64,000 bases of DNA, taken from assembly GCF_025215095.1 (NCBI RefSeq), contig NZ_JALHAP010000081.1:310001-374000 (forward strand), given 5' to 3'. Below, piece after piece: positions 1 through 9,682 of this stretch (within the stretch, counting starts at the first letter, position 1; every line of letters begins with the position of its first letter). Both the position numbers and the translations under genes were made by a program. Source of the DNA: Dryocola boscaweniae (GTDB lineage Bacteria; Pseudomonadota; Gammaproteobacteria; Enterobacterales; Enterobacteriaceae). The notes below the pieces were generated by a model. It searched no databases. It was not told the origin of the DNA and saw nothing but the letters and a program-made list of their open reading frames with translations.

Positions 1-527
1 TCGCTGCACGCTTTAATGCGCTGTATGGCGACATATTTAAAGTGCCGGAGCCGTTTATTCCTAAGTCCGGCGCGCGCGTAATGTCCCTGCTGGAACCGAC
101 CAGGAAGATGTCCAAATCTGACGATAACCGCAACAACGTTATCGGCCTGCTGGAAGATCCAAAATCGGTGGTGAAAAAGCTTAAACGCGCGGTAACCGAC
201 TCCGATGAGCCGCCTGTTGTACGCTACGACGTAGTAAACAAAGCCGGGGTTTCCAACCTGCTGGATATCATGTCTGGCGTAACAGGGAAAACTATCCCGG
301 AACTCGAGCAACACTTTGAAGGCAAAATGTATGGTCACCTGAAAGGTGAGGCTGCCGAAGCCGTCTCAGGTATGCTGATTGAACTTCAGGAGCGCTATAA
401 CCGCTACCGCAATGACGAAGCCTTCCTGCATCAGGTTATGAAAGACGGCGCTGAAAAAGCTCGCGCGCACGCCAGCGCAACGCTGAAAAAAGTGTACGAA
501 GTGATTGGCTTTGTTGCCCAGCCGTAA
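1..527 (+). CDS. trpS: Tryptophanyl-tRNA synthetase, 3' part
   Basis: Cytoplasmic class I aminoacyl-tRNA synthetase that charges tRNA-Trp. Only the last 174 codons are present; the open frame starts at base 3 and the 5' part lies outside the window. The KMSKS signature, which positions ATP, is visible as KMSKSDDN about 27 residues after the GTG at 42, and the reading ends with the C-terminal helical domain (GFVAQP). In E. coli TrpS the same stretch is almost identical. The gene converges on cysG with a shared terminator between them. In E. coli K-12, as I recall, the frl and yhfS-Z genes lie between trpS and cysG; they are absent here. Confidence 0.97.
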   Translation, partial: AARFNALYGDIFKVPEPFIPKSGARVMSLLEPTRKMSKSDDNRNNVIGLLEDPKSVVKKLKRAVTDSDEPPVVRYDVVNKAGVSNLLDIMSGVTGKTIPELEQHFEGKMYGHLKGEAAEAVSGMLIELQERYNRYRNDEAFLHQVMKDGAEKARAHASATLKKVYEVIGFVAQP

Positions 528-540
528 GGCCAGAGCAATA

Positions 541-567
541 AAAAAGGAGGCGAAAGCCTCCTTTTTA
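541..567. terminator. Bidirectional terminator between trpS and cysG
   Basis: Perfect hairpin: GGAGGC (546-551), loop GAAA, GCCTCC, flanked by an A run on the left and a T run on the right. It can therefore end transcription of trpS (plus) and of the nir-cysG operon (minus). It fills nearly the whole gap between the two convergent genes. Confidence 0.9.
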
Positions 568-584
568 CGTTCTGTGCATAACGA

Positions 585-1958
585 TCAGTGATTTGAGAAC
601 CAGTTCAGCTTATCGCGCAACGCAACCACGCGCCCGACAATAATCAGCGACGGGCTTTCAACCTGCGTCGCCAGTTCGCCAAGTTCACTCAGCGCTCCGC
701 TGACGACACGCTGCTTAACGGAGGTGCCGTTTTCCACCAGCGCTACCGGCATATCGGCAGGCATTCCGTGACTGATGAGGTTTTGTTGAATAGCTGGCGC
801 CTGGTTCAGGCCCATATAAAACACCAGCGTTTGCTTTTCTGCCGCCAGGTTTTCCCAGTCCAGTTCGCCGCCCGTTTTCAGGTGTCCCGTTACCAGCCGC
901 ACGCTTTGCGCATAGTCACGGTGAGTTAACGGAATGCCGGAATAAGCGGAACAGCCTGACGCCGCGGTAATTCCCGGCACAACAGAGAAAGGGATACCGC
1001 CGCTACACAGCGTTTCCAGCTCTTCGCCACCGCGGCCAAAGATAAACGGATCGCCGCCTTTCAGACGCACCACGCGCTTACCTTTCTGGGCTTCACGCAG
1101 TAGGATCTGATTAATTTCCTCCTGCGGCACACAGTGGAAACCTGCTCGTTTACCGACAAACACACGATCCGCATCGCGACGAACGAGGTTCATGATGTCA
1201 TCGGAGACGAGACGGTCATAAACCACAACGTCCGCCTGCTGGATCTGTTGCAGCCCTTTAAGGGTCAGCAATCCTGCATCGCCAGGTCCCGCGCCTACCA
1301 GCACCACTTCGCCACGGTTATCCAGCTCGGCGGCAAACATAGATTCGGTTTCCTGGGCGATAGCCTTCTGGTCTTCGTTTGCCAGATACTGCGCCAGCCG
1401 GTCGTTGGTGAAGAATTTTTCCCAGAAGCGGCGGCGTTCGCCCATGGTGGTAAATTTCGCTTTGACTCGCCCGCGCAGCGTACCTGCATAGCCGGCAATT
1501 TTGCCCAGATGCAGCGGCAGGATGGATTCGAGTTTTTCCCGCAGCAAACGCGCCAGCACCGGTGAAGTGCCGCCTGAGGAGACGGCGACCATCAGCGGCG
1601 ATCGATCGATAATCGACGGCATAATAAAGCTGGCTTGTTTAGGCGCGTCGACCACGTTGCAGAAAATGCGGCGCGATTCGCACGTATCGCTGACCTGCTG
1701 ATTAACTTCGTCGTTATCGGTTGCGGCAATCGCCAGCCAGCAGGTATCAAGCAGCGAAGGGGAGAATTCACCCGGTTCAAGAGTGAGCATGCCCTGTTCC
1801 GCCCACACTTTGAATTGCGGTGTGAAGTCCAGGGCATTAACGGTGACGCGAGCACCTGCCTCCATCAATAAACGTGCTTTACGCTCTGCGACATCGCCAC
1901 CGCCAACCAGCAGGCAGGCGCGATCTCGTAGCTGACAAAATATGGGCAGGTGATCCAC
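585..1958 (-). CDS. cysG: Siroheme synthase (trifunctional)
   Basis: Makes siroheme from uroporphyrinogen III, the cofactor needed by NirB next door and by sulfite reductase. The N-terminal half (about 1-200) is the precorrin-2 dehydrogenase/ferrochelatase with the NAD-binding [17 protein letters not shown]. The C-terminal half (about 215-457) is the SAM-dependent uroporphyrinogen methyltransferase with [10 protein letters not shown] and [17 protein letters not shown] chose the GTG at 1958 because it gives 457 residues, as in E. coli, and has GAGGA six bases upstream; a TTG two codons earlier would leave no ribosome-site spacing. Last gene of nirB-nirD-nirC-cysG, 13 bases after nirC, so cofactor supply is coupled to nitrite reductase. 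Confidence 0.97.
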   Translation of the reverse strand: MDHLPIFCQLRDRACLLVGGGDVAERKARLLMEAGARVTVNALDFTPQFKVWAEQGMLTLEPGEFSPSLLDTCWLAIAATDNDEVNQQVSDTCESRRIFCNVVDAPKQASFIMPSIIDRSPLMVAVSSGGTSPVLARLLREKLESILPLHLGKIAGYAGTLRGRVKAKFTTMGERRRFWEKFFTNDRLAQYLANEDQKAIAQETESMFAAELDNRGEVVLVGAGPGDAGLLTLKGLQQIQQADVVVYDRLVSDDIMNLVRRDADRVFVGKRAGFHCVPQEEINQILLREAQKGKRVVRLKGGDPFIFGRGGEELETLCSGGIPFSVVPGITAASGCSAYSGIPLTHRDYAQSVRLVTGHLKTGGELDWENLAAEKQTLVFYMGLNQAPAIQQNLISHGMPADMPVALVENGTSVKQRVVSGALSELGELATQVESPSLIIVGRVVALRDKLNWFSNH

Positions 1959-1971
1959 GGTCAATCCTCAA

Positions 1972-2778
1972 TTATTGGCGTACAGTCTCAGGCGCAGCGA
2001 TTCGCTCTGGCTGTGGGCGTTCGGCTTTTGGCGTAGCATACCAATAACCCAGACCCATGAATACTACACCGGAAAGGGTATTCCCAAGCGTTACCCACAG
2101 CAGGTTATGGCCGATTCCGCCTAGCGTATAAGCCTCGCTATGGTGACCAAACCAGGACAATGCAAACAGCGTCATATTGGCGATGGAGTGTTCGTAGCCG
2201 GAAGCGATAAACGCCAGCAGACACCACCAGATAGCGATGAATTTCGCCGCGCCTTCGGTACGAATTGCCATCCAGATCGCCAGACAAACCAGCCAGTTAC
2301 ACAGCGCGCCTTTGAAGAACAGCGTCATTGCTGGCGCGGTGGTTTTTGCCAGCGCGACGGTGTGGACGATGCTGGTATCAACCGGCAGCAGGCTACCGCC
2401 TCCCCAGCTATACAGCAGTGCGACAAACACCGAACCCACCAGGTTGCCCAGCCAGGTTTGCGGCAGAATCGCCCACATCTGGCCGTGAGAAATAGTCCCC
2501 GCTTTAACGCCAAAGGTCAGGAACATGGTGTGGCCGGTGAACAGCTCGGAGCCTGCGATGATGACAAGCGTCAGGGCGATACCAAAGGTCGCTCCCATAA
2601 CCAGTGGGCGAATAGAAGGATCGAGCAAGTTTCCGAGGGTGAAGATAAGGATAATGCCGAGGCCGACGTAGGCGCCCGCCATTGCAGAGCTGACCCAGAA
2701 ACCGAGCGGGCTGTTTTTCGACAGCTGGGCAATACGAGCGGCATTCGCCGCACATTTATTAATGGTATCGGTGAACAT
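1972..2778 (-). CDS. nirC: Nitrite transporter NirC
   Basis: Inner-membrane channel of the formate/nitrite transporter family that brings nitrite into the cytoplasm for NirBD. It has 268 residues, the same as E. coli NirC, with about six hydrophobic helices and the family sequence GSELFTGHTMFL near residue 80. The C-terminal tail (KAERPQPERIAAPETVRQ) is hydrophilic and differs from E. coli. It lies 168 bases downstream of nirD across a repeat element and 13 bases upstream of cysG, on the same strand, so it probably shares the anaerobic nitrite-induced nirB transcript. Confidence 0.97.
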   Translation of the reverse strand: MFTDTINKCAANAARIAQLSKNSPLGFWVSSAMAGAYVGLGIILIFTLGNLLDPSIRPLVMGATFGIALTLVIIAGSELFTGHTMFLTFGVKAGTISHGQMWAILPQTWLGNLVGSVFVALLYSWGGGSLLPVDTSIVHTVALAKTTAPAMTLFFKGALCNWLVCLAIWMAIRTEGAAKFIAIWWCLLAFIASGYEHSIANMTLFALSWFGHHSEAYTLGGIGHNLLWVTLGNTLSGVVFMGLGYWYATPKAERPQPERIAAPETVRQ

Positions 2779-2854
2779 TTTTGTTATCCCAAATAGTTGA
2801 AAATAATAAATAAAAGATAAGTCAGGTAATGTGTGCTTTCCGATCCTGAATATC

Positions 2855-2928
2855 GCAGGGCGAATAAGCGGCGCGCCATCCGCCGCCTAAAAGATGCGGT
2901 GGAAGGCGCTACGTTTTTCCACCCTACG
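2855..2928. repeat. Inverted REP pair (BIME-like) between nirD and nirC
   Basis: Two degenerate REP units face each other. The left one reads about 2855-2886 (GCGAATAAGCGGCGCGCCAT core), the right one about 2896-2928 (GGCGCTACGTTTTTCCACCC core). Both resemble the enterobacterial REP pattern GCC-GAT-GGCGCTACG-CTTATCCGGCCTAC. The arms can pair and would put a stable stem in the nir transcript between nirD and nirC, which could protect upstream mRNA or reduce downstream expression. Confidence 0.65.
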
Positions 2929-2946
2929 CTTCGGTCGGAATAATTT

Positions 2947-3276
2947 TTATTGAGCTTTTATCTGTACCATGCCGTCCTGAACGCGCGCTGCAAAATGCGC
3001 GACGGAGCGGCTTTCATCTTCCATGCACAGCCCGTCACGCAGACGGAAACGCTGTTTTTTCAGCGGGCTGGCAACCCACAGTTCGTTCTGGTGCTCGGCA
3101 ATTAACCCGCGAGACAGCACGCTCGCTTTAAAGAAGGGGTCGATATTGCTGATGGCGTAAATCTGCTCGTCGTTGCGCGGGCGGAAAATCGCTACCTGCT
3201 CATCGCCCAGCAGCGCGCAAACGCCGGTTGCTGGCAGAATGTCGTTTAACTGACAAACGGTAGTCCACTGGCTCAT
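2947..3276 (-). CDS. nirD: NADH-nitrite reductase small subunit
   Basis: Small subunit of the cytoplasmic assimilatory-type/detoxifying NADH-dependent nitrite reductase. Its 109 residues match the E. coli length (108). The fold is Rieske-like, but the Cys/His pairs that hold a 2Fe-2S cluster are missing: the expected first site reads ISNIDPFFKA. This is normal for NirD, which is not a Rieske iron-sulfur protein. Its start codon overlaps the nirB stop (ATGA at 3273-3276), so translation is coupled to the large subunit. Confidence 0.96.
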   Translation of the reverse strand: MSQWTTVCQLNDILPATGVCALLGDEQVAIFRPRNDEQIYAISNIDPFFKASVLSRGLIAEHQNELWVASPLKKQRFRLRDGLCMEDESRSVAHFAARVQDGMVQIKAQ

Positions 3277-5822
3277 ACGATTTCCTCCGCTTCTACCATG
3301 GTGACTGGGATACGCTCGTAAGGCGTGGCCGGACGGTGCTGAGCGCGCTCGGGTACAATTTGCACGTTCGGGTCACGCTGCGGGCTGTTGATGAAGTGTT
3401 TGAAGCGAACCTGCGCTTCTGGCGTGTTCACCGTTTCGGTCCATTCGCAGATCACTTTCTCACGCAGGCGAGCCAGTTCCGCTTCGAGCTGGGCGTTCAG
3501 ACCCAGTTTGTCTTCGATAATGACTTTTTGCAGATACTCAATGCCGCCTTCCAGGTTTTCCAGCCACACGGAAGTACGGGTCAGCTTATCGGCGGTACGA
3601 ATGTAGAACATCATGAAGCGGTCGAGATAGTTAATCAGCGTGTCGCGATCCAGGTCCGCCGCCAGCAGATCCGCATGGCGTGGTTTCATGCCGCCGTTAC
3701 CGCAGACGTACAGGTTCCAGCCTTTTTCGGTGGCGATAATGCCCACGTCTTTACCCTGCGCTTCCGCACATTCACGGGTACAACCGGATACGCCGAACTT
3801 CATTTTGTGCGGAGTACGGATACCTTTGTAACGGTTTTCCAGCTCTACGCCGAAGCCTACGCTGTCGCCGACGCCGTAACGGCACCAGGTGCTGCCCACG
3901 CAGGTTTTCGCCATGCGCAGCGCTTTCGCGTAGGCGTGGCCGGTTTCAAAGCCTGCCTCAATCAGTTGACGCCAGATTTCTGGTAAATCATCTTTCTGCG
4001 CGCCGAACAGGCCGATACGCTGAGAGCCGGTGATTTTGGTATAGAGGTTGTATTTACGAGCGATGCGGCCTACTTCCATCAGCCCTTCCGGCGTGATTTC
4101 GCCGCCGGCGGAACGCGGGATTACCGAGTAGGTGCCGTCTTTCTGGATGTTGCCCAGGAAGTTGTCGTTGGTGTCCTGCAGCGGGGTGTGCTGAGGCTCG
4201 AGCACATAATCGTTCCAGCAGGAGGCCAGCAAAGAACCCACGGTTGGTTTACAGACTTCGCAGCCGTAGCCTTTACCGTATTTAGTCAGCAGTTCGTCGA
4301 AGGATTTAATGCCTTCAACACGGATCAGATGGTAAAGCTCCTGACGGGAGAACGCGAAGTGCTCGCACAGGTTGTTGTTAACTTCGATGCCCTGTTTGGC
4401 CAGCTCGGCGTTCAGCACCTGGGTTACCAGCGGAATACAGCCGCCGCAGCCGGTACCGGCTTTGGTTTCTGCCTTCAGCGCCGCAACGGTGTGGCAGCCT
4501 TTGTTGATGGCGTTAACCAGATCGCCTTTGGTGACGTCGAAGCAGGAGCAAATCTGCGCGGTATCCGGCAGTTTATCGACGCCGATGGAAGGTTTGCCGC
4601 TGCCGGCATGAGAAGGCAGAATCAGCGCGTCCGGGTTTTCCGGCAGCTCAATGGCGTTCAGGACAAGCTGCAGCAGGTTGCCGTAATCGCTGGTGTCGCC
4701 AACCAGGACCGCGCCCAGCAAAGTTTTATTGTCTTCGCTGACTACCAGACGTTTATAAACTTCTTTGCTTTCGTCCAGGTAAACGTAGCTACGGGCGTTT
4801 GGCGTGCGAGCGTGCGCATCGCCAATCCCGCCAACGTCCACGCCCAGCAGCTTGAGTTTGGCGCTCATGTCTGCGCCTTCAAAGGCGTTTTCGCTGCCTA
4901 ACAGATGGTCGGCCGTGACCTGCGCCATTTTGTAGCCCGGGGCAACCAGGCCATACACGCGGTTGTTCCAGCTTGCGCATTCGCCGATGGCGTAGATGTC
5001 CGGATCGGAGGTCTGGCAGCTATCGTTGATGGCGATACCACCACGCTGTGCTGTAGCCAGGCCACATTGGGTAGCCAGTTTGTCGCGCGGACGGATACCG
5101 GTTGAAAAGACGATAAAGTCGATTTCAAGCTCGCTGCCATCGGCAAAGCGCATAGTTTTACGCGCTTCTTTCCCTTCCTGAACGATCTCCAGGGTGTTTT
5201 TGCTGGTGTGAACCCGCACGCCCATGCTTTCGATTTTGTTGCGTAACTGCTCGCCGCCCATCCGATCAAGCTGTTCTGCCATCAGCATTGGCGCAAATTC
5301 GATAACGTGAGTTTCCACGCCGAGGTTTTTCAGGGCGCCTGCCGCTTCCAGACCAAGCAGACCGCCGCCGACGACGGCGCCGCGTTTACTGCGGCGAGCG
5401 CAGGCTTCGATTGCGTTCAAATCTTCAATGGTGCGGTAGACGAAACAATCTTGCGTTTCGGAACCTTTAATTGGCGGGATCCACGGGTAGGAGCCTGTCG
5501 CCATAACCAGTTTGTCGTAATACACGGTACGACCGGTATTAGAATGAATCACTTTTTCCTGGCGGTTAATGGTGATGGCGCGTTCGCCCACCAGCACATT
5601 GACGCCGTGCTTCTCATAGAAGCCTTCGCGAACCAGGGATAATTCTTCAGCGGTATGGTGGGAAAAATAGGAAGAGAGATGCACGCGGTCGTAGGCTTTG
5701 CGCGGCTCTTCACAGAAAACGGTAATGTCGAACTGGCCGGGCTGGGCTTTATCAAGTAAGTCCTCGATAAAGCGATGGCCGACCATGCCATTACCGATAA
5801 TTGCGATTTTGACTTTGCTCAT
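3273..5822 (-). CDS. nirB: NADH-nitrite reductase large subunit
   Basis: Reduces nitrite to ammonium with NADH in the cytoplasm under anaerobiosis. It has 849 residues (E. coli 847). Domain order: FAD/NAD-binding pyridine nucleotide oxidoreductase (about 1-330, GNGMVGHRFIEDL and VVGGGLLGLEAAG), a BFD-like 2Fe-2S domain near 425-475 (CSCFDV and GTGCGGC), a further Cys pair (GCEVCKP), then two ferredoxin-like halves around the siroheme/4Fe-4S site (CVGSTWC and GVSGCTRECAEAQG). First gene of nirBDC-cysG; the leader matches the E. coli nirB promoter region. Confidence 0.98.
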   Translation of the reverse strand: MSKVKIAIIGNGMVGHRFIEDLLDKAQPGQFDITVFCEEPRKAYDRVHLSSYFSHHTAEELSLVREGFYEKHGVNVLVGERAITINRQEKVIHSNTGRTVYYDKLVMATGSYPWIPPIKGSETQDCFVYRTIEDLNAIEACARRSKRGAVVGGGLLGLEAAGALKNLGVETHVIEFAPMLMAEQLDRMGGEQLRNKIESMGVRVHTSKNTLEIVQEGKEARKTMRFADGSELEIDFIVFSTGIRPRDKLATQCGLATAQRGGIAINDSCQTSDPDIYAIGECASWNNRVYGLVAPGYKMAQVTADHLLGSENAFEGADMSAKLKLLGVDVGGIGDAHARTPNARSYVYLDESKEVYKRLVVSEDNKTLLGAVLVGDTSDYGNLLQLVLNAIELPENPDALILPSHAGSGKPSIGVDKLPDTAQICSCFDVTKGDLVNAINKGCHTVAALKAETKAGTGCGGCIPLVTQVLNAELAKQGIEVNNNLCEHFAFSRQELYHLIRVEGIKSFDELLTKYGKGYGCEVCKPTVGSLLASCWNDYVLEPQHTPLQDTNDNFLGNIQKDGTYSVIPRSAGGEITPEGLMEVGRIARKYNLYTKITGSQRIGLFGAQKDDLPEIWRQLIEAGFETGHAYAKALRMAKTCVGSTWCRYGVGDSVGFGVELENRYKGIRTPHKMKFGVSGCTRECAEAQGKDVGIIATEKGWNLYVCGNGGMKPRHADLLAADLDRDTLINYLDRFMMFYIRTADKLTRTSVWLENLEGGIEYLQKVIIEDKLGLNAQLEAELARLREKVICEWTETVNTPEAQVRFKHFINSPQRDPNVQIVPERAQHRPATPYERIPVTMVEAEEIV

Positions 5823-5845
5823 AATTGCCTCAATTTCTTTTCTAT

Positions 5846-5923
5846 TACCGCCTACCTTAACGATTCAGCAAAGCCGATTATTGATGCAAATCAAATACGC
5901 CTTTATATACCCATTAAGAGGTA
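5846..5923 (-). promoter_or_regulatory. nirB promoter with FNR and NarL/NarP sites
   Basis: A perfect FNR palindrome, TTGAT-GCAA-ATCAA, lies at 5881-5894. A perfect 7-2-7 NarL/NarP site, TACCCAT-TA-AGAGGTA, lies at 5908-5923. Their centres (5887.5 and 5915.5) are 28 bp apart, the same as the -41.5 and -69.5 sites of the E. coli nirB promoter. This puts the start of transcription near 5846 and the -10 (TAAGGT on the minus strand) near 5854-5859. Oxygen and nitrate/nitrite control is therefore expected. Confidence 0.88.
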
Positions 5924-6047
5924 TATGGTTGATTTGAAGGGATTTTTCTAAGTTATGGAATTGGTTGGTTTTTCACCATGAGGGAAAATCAGGCGTTAAA
6001 CGCAGAGATTGTGCTAGAAGTAAGCACAGGGCTATCGCAATGGAGGC

Positions 6048-7346
6048 ATGATGAGAAACGCATCCCTGGAACTGATTCAAAATGTTCGCCTGACCGGGCG
6101 GCCTGGAGTGTGGCAAATAGCCATTGAAGGCGGACGTTTTACCTCGATAAAACCCATGGGCGAAACGCTGCCGGAAAGCCAGCTAACCCTTAATGGCCGT
6201 GGCGGCCTGGCCGTCGCCCCTTTTATTGAGCCGCACATTCATCTCGACACAACGCAAACAGCAGGACAGCCGAGCTGGAATCAATCCGGCACGCTGTTTG
6301 AAGGCATTGAACGCTGGGCGGAGCGCAAAGCGCTGCTTAGCCATGAAGATGTTAAGGAGCGTGCGTGGCAGACGTTGAAATGGCAGATAGCCAACGGTAT
6401 TCAGTATGTGCGTACCCATGTTGATGTCTCTGACCCGACGCTGACGGCGCTAAAGGCGATGCTGGAAGTTAAGCAGGAAGCGGCGCCCTGGGTCGAGTTG
6501 CAGATAGTCGCGTTTCCGCAGGAAGGCATACTTTCCTATCCGAACGGCGAAGCTTTGCTGGAAGAAGCGCTCCGGCTGGGGGCGGACGTTGTAGGCGCGA
6601 TCCCGCACTTCGAATTTACCCGCGAATATGGCGTTGAGTCGCTGCATAAGGCCTTTACGCTGGCGCTGAAATATGACCGTCGGGTGGACGTTCATTGCGA
6701 TGAAATCGACGACGAGCAGTCGCGCTTTGTGGAAACCGTGGCGGCGCTGGCCCACCGCGACGACATCGGTGAACGCGTTACCGCCAGCCATACCACCGCC
6801 ATGCATTCCTATAATGGCGCTTACACGTCGCGCCTGTTCCGTCTGCTGAAACTTTCCGGCATTAACTTTGTTGCCAATCCGCTGGTGAATATTCATCTGC
6901 AGGGGCGTTTTGATGATTATCCGAAACGGCGCGGCGTAACCCGCGTGAAGGAGTTGCTGGAAGCCGGAATTAACGTCTGCTTTGGGCATGATGACGTTTT
7001 TGACCCATGGTATCCGCTGGGCACCGCCAATATGTTGCAGGTGCTGCATATGGGGCTGCACGTGTGCCAGATGATGGGCTATCAGCAAATCGATGAAGGA
7101 CTAAAGCTAATCACGGATAACAGCGCCCGAACGTTTGGCGTGAAAGAGTACGGAATTGACGAGGGTAAACCGGCGAATTTAATTATTCTGCCAGCGGAAA
7201 GCGGTTTTGATGCGGTGCGCCGTCAGGTGCCGGTGCGCTGGTCCGTGCGTGAGGGAAGGGTGATTGCGACAACACAGCCGTCACAAAGCTGGGTGATGCT
7301 CAATGAGAAAGAAGAGATTCGATATGGCGGACCCTCTCCCCGCTGA
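6048..7346 (+). CDS. codA: Cytosine deaminase
   Basis: Hydrolyses cytosine to uracil and ammonia (pyrimidine salvage), in the cytoplasm. It is an amidohydrolase-fold metal enzyme closely similar to E. coli CodA along its length: metal ligands in EPHIHLDT (His63, His65), catalytic region [13 protein letters not shown], and the Asp in GHDDVFDPW. At 432 residues it is a few longer than E. coli CodA (427). GGAGG precedes two consecutive ATGs at 6048 and 6051; either could be used. It is divergent from nirB, and no codB permease is adjacent, unlike E. coli codBA. The last six codons run into a repeat-like hairpin. Confidence 0.93.
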   Translation: MMRNASLELIQNVRLTGRPGVWQIAIEGGRFTSIKPMGETLPESQLTLNGRGGLAVAPFIEPHIHLDTTQTAGQPSWNQSGTLFEGIERWAERKALLSHEDVKERAWQTLKWQIANGIQYVRTHVDVSDPTLTALKAMLEVKQEAAPWVELQIVAFPQEGILSYPNGEALLEEALRLGADVVGAIPHFEFTREYGVESLHKAFTLALKYDRRVDVHCDEIDDEQSRFVETVAALAHRDDIGERVTASHTTAMHSYNGAYTSRLFRLLKLSGINFVANPLVNIHLQGRFDDYPKRRGVTRVKELLEAGINVCFGHDDVFDPWYPLGTANMLQVLHMGLHVCQMMGYQQIDEGLKLITDNSARTFGVKEYGIDEGKPANLIILPAESGFDAVRRQVPVRWSVREGRVIATTQPSQSWVMLNEKEEIRYGGPSPR

Positions 7347-7356
7347 AGGGAGAGGG
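7332..7356. repeat. CCCTCTCCC hairpin at the codA/tsgA junction
   Basis: Nine-base perfect stem, CCCTCTCCC (7332-7340) with GGGAGAGGG (7348-7356), loop of seven. It lies between convergent codA and tsgA and contains the codA stop codon (7344-7346). It resembles the dispersed CCCTCTCCC-type extragenic repeats common in enterobacteria, and may act as a transcription stop although no T tract follows. Confidence 0.6.
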
Positions 7357-7364
7357 GCTCAGGT

Positions 7365-8552
7365 TTAGTGCGCAGCAGCCGCTACGTTATGCTGACGGTG
7401 TTTGGTCACCAGACCGAGCACCACGCACATAACAAAGACGACGGCATACAGACCGTTTGCCGTTTGCAGCGCCGCATGTGGGCCGCTGTGGGCAACAATC
7501 GGGCCGGTGACCACGAAGGTCAGCATGGTGCCGATGGTGCCGCAGGTCAGGACGAAGTTAACCAGTTTTGGCGAAGCGACTTTGGTTTGCAGAGAACCAA
7601 GCGTAATGATGGTGGTGTAGATGGCGCTGGAGAAGAAGCCCAGAGCCAGGATAAACCACGCAAGATGTGTAGGTTCGCCGGTGTTGAACAGGTACATCAG
7701 CACGGTCGCCGCGCCCGCAAGCACCATCAGGATGCGTTGCAGATCGAAGAAGCGCAGGACAAAACTGAATATCCACATGCCAACCATGTATGACATCCAG
7801 AAGTCGCTCACCAGTTTGCCCGCATCGTTAATGTCCATGCCCAGGCTTTTGGCGTATTCAGGGACCCAGGAGATAAAGCCCAGTTGACCGAGGATGTAGC
7901 ACAGGGCAGCGATAGACAGGAACAGCACGCCGATGCCCCATTTTTCTTTTGCGACCGGCTGAGCGTCATCTTTTTTCGCGTGTTTGCCCAGCACCGGGAA
8001 TTCGCACCCTAAGGTCAGCAGGAAGATAGCGACATACACCAGACCGATGCAGACATAGACCCAGTACCAGTTAATGCTGCGCGCCAGAAGGATCGCGGCG
8101 ACCATTGGGAAAATCATCCCCGCCATGCTGAAGAAGGAGTCGGTAAACAGCAGACGGGAACCGCGCTGACGTCCTTCGTACATATGGGTGATAAGGAAAG
8201 TACCAATCGACATGGTTATCCCGCTCACCAGGCCCAGAACAAACATGGACGCGGAGAAGATAGTCAGGTTGTGGCCCAGAATCAGCCCGGCTACGGCCAG
8301 AACCATCAGCAGGAAACCAAAGCGTAACTGGGTTTTCAGCGGCACAATTTCCATCAGCCAGGCGTTCAGGAAGATTGAGATCAGGATGCCAGCGTTCAGG
8401 AAGGTGAAGGTGTTACTCATGCTGGAAACGGGCACCTGGAAGTAATCTGCGATGTTTCCCATCACCATCCCGGTGACAATCACCAACGCACCGGTCAGGG
8501 CGTAGGAAAAAAAGCTGATCCATAGCAGCTTGGTACGGTTGCTGTTAGTCAT
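7365..8552 (-). CDS. tsgA: Major facilitator superfamily transporter TsgA
   Basis: Twelve-helix inner-membrane protein of the major facilitator superfamily, 395 residues, close to E. coli TsgA over its full length (MTNSNR start, [17 protein letters not shown] first helix, [17 protein letters not shown] loop between helices 4 and 5). The substrate is not established; the name comes from tellurite/selenite-related phenotypes in Salmonella. It is convergent with codA and divergent from ppiA, with a 280-base intergenic region upstream. Confidence 0.95.
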   Translation of the reverse strand: MTNSNRTKLLWISFFSYALTGALVIVTGMVMGNIADYFQVPVSSMSNTFTFLNAGILISIFLNAWLMEIVPLKTQLRFGFLLMVLAVAGLILGHNLTIFSASMFVLGLVSGITMSIGTFLITHMYEGRQRGSRLLFTDSFFSMAGMIFPMVAAILLARSINWYWVYVCIGLVYVAIFLLTLGCEFPVLGKHAKKDDAQPVAKEKWGIGVLFLSIAALCYILGQLGFISWVPEYAKSLGMDINDAGKLVSDFWMSYMVGMWIFSFVLRFFDLQRILMVLAGAATVLMYLFNTGEPTHLAWFILALGFFSSAIYTTIITLGSLQTKVASPKLVNFVLTCGTIGTMLTFVVTGPIVAHSGPHAALQTANGLYAVVFVMCVVLGLVTKHRQHNVAAAAH

Positions 8553-8634
8553 ATCTTGCCTGTGAATAGAAGTGTAAAGCGCATTGACAGCGCTGTGGGC
8601 GGGTGAATTTTAGTCGCGAACGTGATCAATTTAA

Positions 8635-9405
<771 letters not shown>

Positions 9406-9413
9406 TTTCCTGC

Positions 9414-9436
9414 GCGCGGGTTGGTTTGACCCGCGC
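9414..9436 (+). terminator. Hairpin after ppiA
   Basis: GCGCGGGT (9414-9421) pairs with ACCCGCGC (9429-9436) just after the ppiA stop. No T tract follows, so termination here is uncertain. Confidence 0.4.
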
Positions 9437-9511
9437 TCCGCCCGCTCCCGGCAACTGTGCAGAATGCTGCTTATACTTGTGGCAAACCAGTGACGCATTA
9501 AGGGAGGCGAT

Positions 9512-9682
9512 ATGGGCAAGAAACTCACCGATAAGCAAAAATCCCGTCTGTGGCAGCAGCAGCGCAGCCGTTCGTTTCAGGCCAGCAACCGGCTGGAAGG
9601 CATCGAAGTTCCGCTGATTACGCTCACGCGTGATGAAGCTCTGGCGCGTATTAGCGAACTGCGGGGTCACTATGAGCGATAA
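9512..9682 (+). CDS. yhfG: YhfG, putative antitoxin of Fic
   Basis: Small 56-residue protein starting [14 protein letters not shown], with GGGAGG six bases before the ATG. It contains SNRLEG (residues about 31-36), which fits the (S/T)xxxE(G/N) inhibitory helix of class I Fic antitoxins; in that family the Glu blocks productive ATP binding by the partner Fic protein. Its last 11 bases overlap the fic start (9672-9682), a typical antitoxin-toxin arrangement that couples translation. E. coli has the same yhfG-fic pair in the same place. Confidence 0.93.
   Translation: MGKKLTDKQKSRLWQQQRSRSFQASNRLEGIEVPLITLTRDEALARISELRGHYER

Noticed and set aside
1959..1964. TTG start two codons upstream for cysG
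   Set aside because: Would overlap the ribosome site; the GTG at 1958 gives 457 residues and correct spacing.
2947..3276. NirD lacks Rieske cluster ligands, as if degraded
   Set aside because: This absence is typical of NirD family members, which do not bind a cluster.
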